DNA of 64,000 nucleotides, from contig NZ_QJSU01000002.1 in NCBI RefSeq assembly GCF_003217155.1, positions 248,001-312,000 on the forward strand, written 5' to 3'. Below the pieces are notes generated by a model. That model was not told where the DNA came from, did not search any database, and worked only from the letters and a program-made list of their open reading frames with translations. A program made the position numbers and the translations under genes. Of this stretch, positions 8,143 through 16,627 are shown piece after piece. This stretch comes from Psychrobacter fozii (lineage in GTDB: Bacteria; Pseudomonadota; Gammaproteobacteria; Pseudomonadales; Moraxellaceae). Numbering within the stretch: position 1 is the stretch's first letter; each line of letters opens with the position of its first letter.

Positions 8143-9723
8143 TTAATGGCGGAAATGGCGCATACCAGTAAAGACCATTGCAATGCCATGCTCATTGGCT
8201 GCAGCGATAGTTTCGTCATCACGCATAGAGCCACCTGGCTGGATAATAGCAGAGATGCCTACTGCAGCAGCGTTATCGATACCATCACGGAACGGGAAGA
8301 ACGCGTCTGACGCCATAACAGCGCCTTCAGTCGCTAGTCCAGCGTGCTCTGCTTTGATGGCAGCGATACGAGCTGAGTTAACGCGGCTCATCTGACCTGC
8401 GCCAACACCGATAGTGCGTTGCCCTTTGGCATAGACGATGGCATTAGATTTGACGTATTTTGCTACGTTCCAGCTGAACAGTAGATCTGCAATCTGTGCT
8501 TCAGTTGGTTGTACATCAGTAACGATTTTTAGATCATTGGCGGTAATCAAACCAAGATCTTGCTCTTGTACCAATAGACCACCATTAACGCGTTTATAGT
8601 CTAGCTGGATATCGCGTTGATCTGGTGCTGGTAGCTCGCCGCATACCAATACACGTACGTTTTTCTTAGCAGCAGTTGCTTCAAGCACACCGTCTTCGAT
8701 ACTAGGTGCAATAATCACTTCTACAAATTGGTTGTCGATAATGGCTTTTGCTGCTGCAAGCGTCAATGGGCGGTTAAAGGCAATGATACCACCGAAAGAA
8801 GATTCAGGATCAGTGCTAAAGGCTGTGTTATAAGCCGCTACTTGGTCATTATCAACTGCGACGCCACAAGGGTTTGCATGCTTGACGATAACGCAGGCAG
8901 GCGTACTAAAGGCTTTGACACACTCAAGGGCGGCATCAGTGTCAGCGATGTTGTTATAAGACAGTGCCTTACCTTGTAGCTGCTTAGCCGTTGCTATAGA
9001 AGCTTGTTGGCTCTTTAGTGGCTGATTTTCGATATAGAAAGCAGCGTTTTGATGTGGGTTTTCACCGTAGCGTAGGTCTTGGACTTTTTCAAGCTGTACA
9101 TTGAATGTACGTGAGAAGTTTTCTGCTTCTTGGTTTTCGTTCACACGGCTGCCTAAGAAGTTGGCAATCATCCCGTCGTACTGTGCCGTATGTTCAAAAG
9201 CCTTCACTGCCAAGTCGTAGCGTAGAGCCGTTGTCAATGCGGTACCATCACCTAAAGCGGTAAGGATGCGGTCATAATCAGCCGGATCAGTCACGATACC
9301 CACATGGGCATGATTTTTGGCAGCTGAACGAACCATGGTAGGGCCGCCGATATCGATGTTTTCGATAGCATCGTTCATCGTGACATCAGCACGAGCAATG
9401 GTTTCAGCAAACGGATATAAATTCACCACCACCAAATCAATACGGTCAATCGCGTGCTCACTCATGACAGCATCGTCTTTACCACGGCGTCCCAAGATAC
9501 CACCATGAATTTTAGGGTGTAGTGTTTTGACACGGCCGTCCATCATTTCAGGGAAACCGGTATAGTCTGATACCTCTGTCACATCAACGTTATTTTCTGT
9601 GAGTAACCGATAAGTACCGCCAGTAGAAAGTAAGCCAAAGCCCGCTTTAATAAGGCCTTGAGCAAATTCAACGATATTAGATTTATCGGAGACCGATAAC
9701 AATGCAAGTGGGGTAGTACTCAT
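8143..9723 (-). CDS. purH: Bifunctional AICAR formyltransferase / IMP cyclohydrolase PurH
   Basis: Catalyses the last two steps of IMP synthesis. About 526 residues. The N-terminal cyclohydrolase (MGS-like) domain shows [34 protein letters not shown] and [15 protein letters not shown]; the C-terminal formyltransferase domain shows [10 protein letters not shown] and ends MRHFRH as in E. coli. An upstream frame would add 19 residues, but the ATG at 9723 has GGAAG seven bases before it and begins with the family sequence [14 protein letters not shown]. fis lies upstream on the same strand, with a terminator-like hairpin between them. Confidence 0.97.
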   Translation of the reverse strand: MSTTPLALLSVSDKSNIVEFAQGLIKAGFGLLSTGGTYRLLTENNVDVTEVSDYTGFPEMMDGRVKTLHPKIHGGILGRRGKDDAVMSEHAIDRIDLVVVNLYPFAETIARADVTMNDAIENIDIGGPTMVRSAAKNHAHVGIVTDPADYDRILTALGDGTALTTALRYDLAVKAFEHTAQYDGMIANFLGSRVNENQEAENFSRTFNVQLEKVQDLRYGENPHQNAAFYIENQPLKSQQASIATAKQLQGKALSYNNIADTDAALECVKAFSTPACVIVKHANPCGVAVDNDQVAAYNTAFSTDPESSFGGIIAFNRPLTLAAAKAIIDNQFVEVIIAPSIEDGVLEATAAKKNVRVLVCGELPAPDQRDIQLDYKRVNGGLLVQEQDLGLITANDLKIVTDVQPTEAQIADLLFSWNVAKYVKSNAIVYAKGQRTIGVGAGQMSRVNSARIAAIKAEHAGLATEGAVMASDAFFPFRDGIDNAAAVGISAIIQPGGSMRDDETIAAANEHGIAMVFTGMRHFRH

Positions 9724-9729
9724 AAAAAA

Positions 9730-9764
9730 ACTTCCATAAAAAAAGCCTGACGTAAACGTCTGGC
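9730..9764 (-). terminator. Terminator-like hairpin in the purH leader
   Basis: On the minus-strand transcript an interrupted stem GCCAGACG / CGTCAGGC is followed directly by T7, ending about ten bases before the purH start. It could end fis transcripts or act as an attenuator of purH. Confidence 0.55.
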
Positions 9765-9876
9765 AAGGTGATGAAGACAATTATTGCAAACAGTATCACA
9801 ATGGATAATGTCATGAATATTCAATTGCCATGCATAATGATGGTTGTTAAAGATAAGTGCGCTCATAGAGCAAGGG

Positions 9877-10239
9877 CTACATTAAGTCATAAGTTTTGAG
9901 TTTTTTGCGTAAAGTGCCACGGTTTAGACCTAGGATTTGCGCACATTTGGTTTGATTGCCCCGAGTTTTTTCAAGGACGACAGATAAGAGCGGTTCTTCT
10001 ATTTGTTTTAGGATGAGCTCGTATAAGTCGGTGGGTGTCTCATCGCCTAGCATCGCAAAATACTGTCGTACCACACGCTCAACATGTACTCGTAGCGGCT
10101 CATGCGTATTACTCGCATAGCTGTCTACTGACGCATTAAAGTGGTGAGTCGGCTGAGGGTAGTTTTCTTTATTATAATCGGCAGGATGCTCAGAGCTTGT
10201 AGCAAAATGATTGGCATAATGCTGTGCATGAGGCGCCAT
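9877..10239 (-). CDS. fis: DNA-binding protein Fis
   Basis: A 120-residue nucleoid-associated regulator. The C-terminal half matches the Fis family: VRQYFAMLGDE, LYELILKQIEEPLLSVVLE, then the helix-turn-helix GNQTKCAQILGLNRGTLRKK at the end. The N-terminal 45 residues are His/Asn/Ser rich and longer than in E. coli Fis (98 residues), which is usual for this group. It lies upstream of purH on the same strand. The next gene upstream ends at 10445. Confidence 0.92.
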   Translation of the reverse strand: MAPHAQHYANHFATSSEHPADYNKENYPQPTHHFNASVDSYASNTHEPLRVHVERVVRQYFAMLGDETPTDLYELILKQIEEPLLSVVLEKTRGNQTKCAQILGLNRGTLRKKLKTYDLM

Positions 10240-10444
10240 AAGATAATGTCCTTGGGATTAGGGAGAATCAAACCATAAGATATTGTGGGTATTATATCAA
10301 ATTAATGTCGTCTAGCGCTGATATATTGGCAGTTATCTTAGCATTGACGCTATTTACGAAAGCTTATTCTCAATAGTATGAATACAAACTTCTCTGACTG
10401 ATAAGCATTAACTCAATGTTATAAGCTTCAATTTAGCTCAAAAC

Positions 10445-11629
10445 TTAGTACAAGGGGCTGATGCTAACATCGCGGATTTGTGTATTTGCAACGGGTATAG
10501 TAAAGAGTATCTGACGGTTACTGTCTGCAGCCAGTTGGCTTTGCTTACTTAATAGGTAGTCAGCTGGTGTAGCAATAAACTCACCGATTAGCTCATTGCT
10601 ACCATAGACGCTGACTTTAACATTTGGATATAGCTGAGTGCTTGCACTTTGATTATTTAATGTAGCGCTTATATCGCTAAATTTACCCGTCATTTTTATT
10701 TTGCTGGATCTATGATTGGTATTGGTGAGCGTCAGCGCATTTATATCAGCACTGGGTAAGCTACACGAAATAGCTGAACATATTGCTTGGAGTTTTTCAG
10801 CATGAGCAGGGGTTTTTACTAAGGTCTCTAAGTTAAAGATGACATATTGTGCAAAGAGTAATAGTGCCAACACTAAACACCCGAGTATCCATAGTAACGA
10901 TGCTGCTGAACGTTTCCTCGGCGTTGGTATAAATTGCTCTTGAGACTTTCTCACACGCTCATCAATGGATTTGTCTTCGTCTTTAAGTGGTACGCCCATA
11001 TCGAGTAACAGTCGTGATAAGTCTGTTTCGTCTTGTAGTATGTCTTCGCTTTTGTTTTGATCTTTAAGAAGCTTTTCGAGCCATGAGTTGTCAGTCGTAT
11101 CATCGATATTAGCGTGAATATCATTAGAGACGGCTGAACTGATGCTTTTACTGGTTGTTTTAGAGGTGGTGTTTGACGGTTCATCAGATACTGTTGAAGT
11201 ATAATTGGTCTCGTTTATTTGATCCAACCACGCATCCATACTGTCTAGAGAATCATATTCTAAAGAGGTGTCGTCTGGCTCATAGGTATCCATGTCATCA
11301 TGGATTAGTATGTCAGAGGAGATTTTTTTTGAAGGTGGTTTCTTGAGTGCTGATTTAGTGTTATCTGAGCTGTTTTTATTATTGATTTTAGATGTTTGTG
11401 CAGAGTGGTTATGTGGAGTCGACATATCCTTTTTTTGGGTCGTTGCTGTCTCTACTGGAGAGGCTGATATCTTAGAAACATCAGGGTTTACGACAAGATG
11501 TTTGTTGACTAAAAAACTTTGGTGGCATTGATCGCAGATGACTGTTGCATTGTCTCTATTGAGCTGATCCTGCTGTATTTTCAAGCAATTTTTGCAATGA
11601 GGGCACTGGGTCTGTATTGGCGTAGTCAT
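10445..11629 (-). CDS. MJ0042 zinc-ribbon / DUF3426 membrane protein
   Basis: A 394-residue protein of unknown role. The N-terminus has a zinc ribbon with CPHC (about 9-12) and CDQC (about 32-35), the MJ0042 type. A long hydrophilic Ser/Thr/Asp-rich linker (about 50-240) leads to one membrane helix (about 245-268, LLWILGCLVLALLLFAQYV) and a C-terminal DUF3426-type domain predicted to be outside the cytoplasm. In many proteobacteria such a gene sits between prmA and fis, as here. The function is not known to me; the domain assignment is by pattern. Confidence 0.75.
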   Translation of the reverse strand: MTTPIQTQCPHCKNCLKIQQDQLNRDNATVICDQCHQSFLVNKHLVVNPDVSKISASPVETATTQKKDMSTPHNHSAQTSKINNKNSSDNTKSALKKPPSKKISSDILIHDDMDTYEPDDTSLEYDSLDSMDAWLDQINETNYTSTVSDEPSNTTSKTTSKSISSAVSNDIHANIDDTTDNSWLEKLLKDQNKSEDILQDETDLSRLLLDMGVPLKDEDKSIDERVRKSQEQFIPTPRKRSAASLLWILGCLVLALLLFAQYVIFNLETLVKTPAHAEKLQAICSAISCSLPSADINALTLTNTNHRSSKIKMTGKFSDISATLNNQSASTQLYPNVKVSVYGSNELIGEFIATPADYLLSKQSQLAADSNRQILFTIPVANTQIRDVSISPLY

Positions 11630-11811
11630 AGGGTCGAATCCAAAAAAATATGGTTATCAATACCGCTTAGCCACTCAATAAAGGCTGCCTATGATGCTAA
11701 TGCCATCATTCAAAAGCGTTTAAAAATCTATGAGTCATGAGCACGGATAGAGTGGCGTCAAACACAGGGTATCTGACTGCCCTCTATCGTAACAGATGTA
11801 ATTAAATGTTG

Positions 11812-12738
11812 CTAGCCTGTAAATGTACCAGATAGACGTTGCCAATGTTGGTCTTCTTGCGCTGTAAAAGCATGTTTTGCATCAAGAGCAAAATAAGGCT
11901 GATAAGCATCAGTGACTTGGTCAGTTTGCGACTCTATCAAGCCTGCTAGTACGATTCTACCTTTTTGCGTGATTAAAGTCGCAAAATAAGGGGCTAAGCC
12001 AATTAATGGTTTTGCCAAGATATTTGCGACGATAACGTCTACTGGCAAGACAGAATTCTGTGAACAGTAATCTGTAAAATCTTCTGGCAAGAATGCTTGT
12101 AGACGGTCACCAACATCATTGCGTTCTGCATTTTGATTGGTTGCCAATACCGCTTGTGGATCGATATCAACTGCATAGACTTGGCGTGCACCCAATAGTA
12201 AAGCAGCAATGCCCAAAATACCTGAGCCACAACCATAATCAATGACCACTTTATCTTTTAAATCTTGCTCTGTTAGCCAATCTAGACATAAGCGCGTGGT
12301 CGCATGATAGCCAGTACCAAAGGCCAGTCCAGGATCCATAATAATATTGGTCGCGTCAGGGTTCGGTGGTGTTAGCCAATTGGGTACGATCCATAGATTA
12401 TTGGCACATTCGATAGGGTGGTAGTTACTCATCCATTCGCGTTCCCAGTCTTTGTCATCGACAGCACTCAGCCAAACACGGGTGGCTTGTACTTGAGCGG
12501 CAATTTCATGACTCAACTGCTCGACAGCCTGACGGTTGCCAGCATCAGTCGTCGCATCAAACAGCCCTGTTAGGATAACTTCGTCCCATAGAGGCGACTC
12601 ACCAGGTAATGGCTCAAACAAAGGCTGGTCACCTGCATCATCTAAGGCAATAGACAGTGCACCTGCCTCTAGTAGTAGCGCCTCAGCCAAATCGACGTTT
12701 GCTTTTTCACATTGTAAATGTAGTTGTTGCCATGCCAT
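11812..12738 (-). CDS. prmA: Ribosomal protein L11 methyltransferase PrmA
   Basis: SAM-dependent methyltransferase (308 residues) that trimethylates ribosomal protein L11. An N-terminal substrate-binding domain (MAWQQLHLQC) is followed by the class I methyltransferase fold with motif I VIDYGCGSGILGIAALLLGA, the preceding DPGLAFGTGYHATTRLCL and the post-motif VANILAKPL. All are PrmA signatures. It reads toward the zinc-ribbon gene and fis, in the common gene order prmA-DUF3426-fis-purH. Confidence 0.95.
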   Translation of the reverse strand: MAWQQLHLQCEKANVDLAEALLLEAGALSIALDDAGDQPLFEPLPGESPLWDEVILTGLFDATTDAGNRQAVEQLSHEIAAQVQATRVWLSAVDDKDWEREWMSNYHPIECANNLWIVPNWLTPPNPDATNIIMDPGLAFGTGYHATTRLCLDWLTEQDLKDKVVIDYGCGSGILGIAALLLGARQVYAVDIDPQAVLATNQNAERNDVGDRLQAFLPEDFTDYCSQNSVLPVDVIVANILAKPLIGLAPYFATLITQKGRIVLAGLIESQTDQVTDAYQPYFALDAKHAFTAQEDQHWQRLSGTFTG

Positions 12739-12797
12739 AACGATAACCTTAAGCTAAATTAAATGTATATTTTGGATAAATGATGGGGTGTAGAATA

Positions 12798-12845
12798 TAA
12801 AAAGTGAATAGATTACAAAGCTATAAACTTGGCATCTATTCACTT
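12798..12845 (-). terminator. Terminator of the TPR lipoprotein gene
   Basis: A 12-base perfect stem (12802-12813 with 12834-12845) and 20-base loop; the minus-strand transcript continues with T5. It lies 16 bases after the lipoprotein stop and before prmA. Confidence 0.72.
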
Positions 12846-12860
12846 AGATATGTTTTGATA

Positions 12861-13658
12861 TTAACGTAATGCTTGTTTTGCCTCACTGACGACACGTGAG
12901 TTACCTTGTGCCTGTCCTGATTGCAAAATGATTTGCCATAGCGCGCGTCTGCGATTGGCGTCTTGAGAGACACTAAGACCACGGCGTGCCATTGCTTCTG
13001 CTTTACGAGGTTGGTTCTTTTTCAATGCCACTTGTGCTAAATAGAAATATACTGCTGATGATTTGGGTGCTAGGCGCTGTGCACGGGTAAAGCTGCTTTC
13101 AGCATTGGTCAATTGACCTGTTTTGAGCTGATTGACACCTGTCTGCATTAAACTGCGAAACGCTGGCAAGTTACTATTGTTACTGGTCGCTTGTTGCGTT
13201 CGTTGCTGCGAGTTGCTCCTAGCACGTTCCAACAGTTCGCTATGTGACGGTATAGAGGGCTCAGGGACTACGTATTCTTCACGAGAAGGAATAACGAAGA
13301 CGGTGTCAGGCTGAGTCGGTATAGGGTTGGATGGTACAAACACCGGAGACTCTTGCGTCAGTGGATTTGTCGATTCAACGGAACTGCTGTCAGGCTCGAT
13401 AGGATAGTCGCTATCAGCATCCTCTTCATAGGTAGGGGCCTGAGTCTCAGTAGTCGCAGATGTATCAGGCATTTGTGACGATGGGACAGTTTGAGAAGGG
13501 GCTGTCGTCATCGTAGTCGGCGCAGTCTGACAAGCGCTCAAACCCAACATGCTGATAAGTGCGCTGGTTACCAGTATAGCATTGGCTGAGGTAGGCCTTT
13601 TAGGACTACCAATAACGGCTGGCTTGACTGATGTAGCGTGCTTCAGAAATAACAACAT
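12861..13658 (-). CDS. TPR-containing lipoprotein
   Basis: About 265 residues. A signal sequence ends in a lipobox (SMLGLSAC). A long Ser/Thr/Pro-rich linker precedes TPR-like helices near the C-terminus (AESSFTRAQRLAPKSSAVYF, then LAQVALKKNQPRKAEAMARR). The ATG at 13700 overlaps the end of mrcB and has no ribosome binding site; the ATG at 13658 has AAAGG before it and is used. Being directly behind mrcB, it may work with PBP1b as an outer-membrane partner (compare the role of LpoB, which is not homologous by eye). That role is inference from position. Confidence 0.68.
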   Translation of the reverse strand: MLLFLKHATSVKPAVIGSPKRPTSANAILVTSALISMLGLSACQTAPTTMTTAPSQTVPSSQMPDTSATTETQAPTYEEDADSDYPIEPDSSSVESTNPLTQESPVFVPSNPIPTQPDTVFVIPSREEYVVPEPSIPSHSELLERARSNSQQRTQQATSNNSNLPAFRSLMQTGVNQLKTGQLTNAESSFTRAQRLAPKSSAVYFYLAQVALKKNQPRKAEAMARRGLSVSQDANRRRALWQIILQSGQAQGNSRVVSEAKQALR

Positions 13659-13690
13659 GTTGAGACCTTTTGTAATGTTTAAAAGCAATG

Positions 13691-16159
13691 TTAGAACCAT
13701 TCAACGGCACGATCATACCAAGTATCGGCATCGTTTTCATCTTGCTCATCACTATTTTCTTGGCTATCGGTATCAACGGCTTCACCATTTGGAATCTCAA
13801 AGTTACCTTGTTGATTTTGCAGTTGTGACTGCTCGCGTGCACGGTCTTGCTGATATAGACCAAGCGCACAACTGCTGGCTTCTTCTGGTAGATGTGCTGA
13901 CAGTACTGGCAGATAACGGGCATCAGTACAACGCTCATTAGAGAGCTTACCTGAGTTGTTCTCTAACCATAACCATTCAATGCCTTCAGGCTCTGGTAAT
14001 GACACAGGTGTCAGCTTGAGACGATCCATATAATCAACCCAAACTGGTAATGCACCACTACCACCGCTTAGACCGATAGGTTTGTTATCATCACGACCAA
14101 CCCAAACCACACTGACGTAGTTGCCACTATAACCGGCAAACCAAGCATCTCGAAAGTCGTTTGTGGTACCTGTTTTGCCCGCCAAGTTTAAATTGCTACC
14201 AAGTGATTTTGCACGTTTAGCAGAACCAGTTGCGACCACTTGCTGTAGCGCGTAATTTGTGAGGTAATTGGTCTCAGGCGGGATGCTGCGCTGAGTATTG
14301 AGTCCAGTACGCTGCAAGATACGGCCGCGATCATCTATCACCGTACGAATACTATGAATAGGGGTGCGAAAGCCACCAGTCGCAAAGACTTGGTATACGC
14401 CAAGCATATCCATCGGGCTAAGATTGACAGAGCCTAGCAGTGCTGAAGGATATGGTGGTATGTCTTCTTTTACACCCATACGCTTCAACTGTTTGGCAAA
14501 GGTATCAATCCCAAACTCCATGCCCAAGCGTACCGCCGCTTGGTTATATGACTGTGATAGCGCAGTGGTAAACGGTACATAACCATGATCACGATTGTCG
14601 TAGTTTTTCGGGTTCCATTTAGTACCGTCACTTAAATTTACCGTAATTGGTGAGTCATCTACCGAGCTTGCGAGATTGTAGCGACCGCTTTCAAGCGCGG
14701 TCATATAAATGACCGGCTTTAATAATGAGCCGACTTGACGCTTGGCATCAACGGCGCGGTTAAAGCCTGTAAACTCACTACCACTACCGACCACAGATAC
14801 CAGCTCGCCAGTTTCAGGATTGGCACTCACTAGAGCACCTTGTAAATCTTTGGTTTTGCTGCTCTTGCGACGTAGTTCACCCAGTTTTTTATCAACGGCC
14901 TTGTCTGCTGCCAACTGCGCAATAGGGTCTAACGTACTGATAATAGTGAGACCTTCGTTTTTGAGGTCATCAGAATAATAAACAGTGTTCAGTTCACGTT
15001 TGACGATATCCAAAAAGTCAGGGAACTGGCTCTTACCCTCAACAGGTTTTTCAACGATATCGAGCGGTCGTTCGATCGCTTTATCATAGTCTTCTTGGCT
15101 AAGTGACTCTACGGCCAGCATATTACCAAGGACAATGTTACGGCGTTCTTTTGAGTCATTTGGGTTGCGACGTGGATTATAGATACTTGGGCCTTTTGCC
15201 ATACCCACAAGCATGGCTTGCTGATCTAAGCGTAGCTCTTTGAGTGGTTTGCCAAAATAAAACTGTGAGGCCAAGCCAAAACCATTAATAGAGCGCTTAC
15301 CATTCTGACCTAAGTAAATCTCGTTTAGATAGGTCTGTAGAATTTCGTCTTTGCTGTAATGCAATTCAAGTAGTACAGCCATTAATGCTTCGTTGGCTTT
15401 GCGTTTCAGCGTACGGTCTGAGTTGAGATAGAAGTTTTTGATCAACTGCTGAGTAATGGTCGAGCCGCCCTGTCTAGAGCCACCAGAAAAGTTATTTATT
15501 ACGGCGCGTGCAATACCGCGTACAGATACCCCTTTGTGCTCGTAAAACGCACGGTCTTCCGTGGCGATCAACGCGTCGATGAGTGGCTGTGGCACGTCAT
15601 CTAATGAGACGACCATACGATCTTCATTGCTGTCTGGGTAAATACCGCCAATGTTGACAGGCTCTAAGCGAATGATGCCACTCTTGGCAGGTAAGGTGCT
15701 CTGTACCGATGAAATCTTATTACCATTAATAGTCATTTTGATGACTTGCTCTTTGTCCACATCATTGGCGCTATAAGTAAAGCCACGCGTATGGATAAAG
15801 TAGGTATTACCTGATTTATGATAAGTGCCAGTGCGATCATAAGCTTTGTTGCTTTGATAATTAAGCAGTTCTAGCCAAGTTTTCATCGTATCTGTATCAA
15901 CACTAGCACCTTGATATAACTCAAGTGGCTGTGAGTATACTTTGGCAGGAATATCCCAGCGCTTACCCTCAAACTTATGGGTAATGGTACGATCAAGTTT
16001 GATTAAGTATAGCGCGAGCAGCACCATACCCGCGATAATGACAATTAATATAAGACTACTAAATACCAAGCCGCGCTGCTGTGATGGTAGCGTGCTGACA
16101 ATAGGCCTAGCAGACTGTGGTAACTGGGTATTTGGTAGCTTGGAATTGGATTTTTGCAC
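13691..16159 (-). CDS. mrcB: Penicillin-binding protein 1B
   Basis: Bifunctional peptidoglycan glycosyltransferase and transpeptidase (822 residues) at the inner membrane. It has a cytoplasmic tail, a membrane helix (about 30-52), a UB2H-like region (about 70-155, KVYSQPLELYQG), a GT51 domain with the catalytic ATEDRAFYEHKG and GGSTITQQLIKN, and a transpeptidase domain with SxxK (GSLLKPVIYM), SxN (SQSYNQAA) and KTGTT. The UB2H region and length identify PBP1b rather than PBP1a. The C-terminal tail is Asp/Glu rich. The stop lies about 30 bases before the TPR lipoprotein start. Confidence 0.94.
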   Translation of the reverse strand: MQKSNSKLPNTQLPQSARPIVSTLPSQQRGLVFSSLILIVIIAGMVLLALYLIKLDRTITHKFEGKRWDIPAKVYSQPLELYQGASVDTDTMKTWLELLNYQSNKAYDRTGTYHKSGNTYFIHTRGFTYSANDVDKEQVIKMTINGNKISSVQSTLPAKSGIIRLEPVNIGGIYPDSNEDRMVVSLDDVPQPLIDALIATEDRAFYEHKGVSVRGIARAVINNFSGGSRQGGSTITQQLIKNFYLNSDRTLKRKANEALMAVLLELHYSKDEILQTYLNEIYLGQNGKRSINGFGLASQFYFGKPLKELRLDQQAMLVGMAKGPSIYNPRRNPNDSKERRNIVLGNMLAVESLSQEDYDKAIERPLDIVEKPVEGKSQFPDFLDIVKRELNTVYYSDDLKNEGLTIISTLDPIAQLAADKAVDKKLGELRRKSSKTKDLQGALVSANPETGELVSVVGSGSEFTGFNRAVDAKRQVGSLLKPVIYMTALESGRYNLASSVDDSPITVNLSDGTKWNPKNYDNRDHGYVPFTTALSQSYNQAAVRLGMEFGIDTFAKQLKRMGVKEDIPPYPSALLGSVNLSPMDMLGVYQVFATGGFRTPIHSIRTVIDDRGRILQRTGLNTQRSIPPETNYLTNYALQQVVATGSAKRAKSLGSNLNLAGKTGTTNDFRDAWFAGYSGNYVSVVWVGRDDNKPIGLSGGSGALPVWVDYMDRLKLTPVSLPEPEGIEWLWLENNSGKLSNERCTDARYLPVLSAHLPEEASSCALGLYQQDRAREQSQLQNQQGNFEIPNGEAVDTDSQENSDEQDENDADTWYDRAVEWF

Positions 16160-16627
16160 TGATATCGCACCATTTTGGGATAAAAAACTGCTTCATAATG
16201 ACGCAAAATGACAAATTTTTCAATCTATCATCGTCAAAGTTAGCATTCATTGGTATTAAACTATGAGCATTGAGACTGCTTACAGCATTTGCTTATAGTA
16301 TAATCTTTATTAAAATATTCACATGAATATAAACGCATCAAGAGCTTTTAATTGCTTTTATAGATGCCATATAGAATAGTCGTTCACGATAGCAATTTAA
16401 TCTTGCTACAACGATGTGTTTTTTATGAATTATCCGCTGTTATTGTTGCGTGTTACTTTATGCTAGCAACGCCAAGAGACTTCTAGAGTTACTGTTTTAT
16501 TTGGTTCTATAACCTAGGCATTGAGTACCGTTAACAATAGCAAGCTGCCCGCGAAGCGAATTTACTTGAAACGAACTTGAAACGAATAGGGTTCGAGCAA
16601 ACCTGTCTAAAGGAAGTAAGCGCGATT
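16160..16627. other. Divergent intergenic region
   Basis: Region between mrcB (minus) and the P-type ATPase (plus). It contains a TATAAT (about 16298) but no matching -35 box, and no FNR box that I can see. No repeat recognised. In-frame TTG at 16577 of the ATPase frame lies here and is not used. Confidence 0.35.

Noticed and set aside
8002-8310. A 102-codon plus-strand frame
   Set aside because: Most of it is antisense to the end of purH and covers a terminator.
13549-13941. Overlapping frames on both strands at the mrcB/lipoprotein junction
   Set aside because: Antisense or out-of-frame shadows of mrcB and the lipoprotein, with no start signals.
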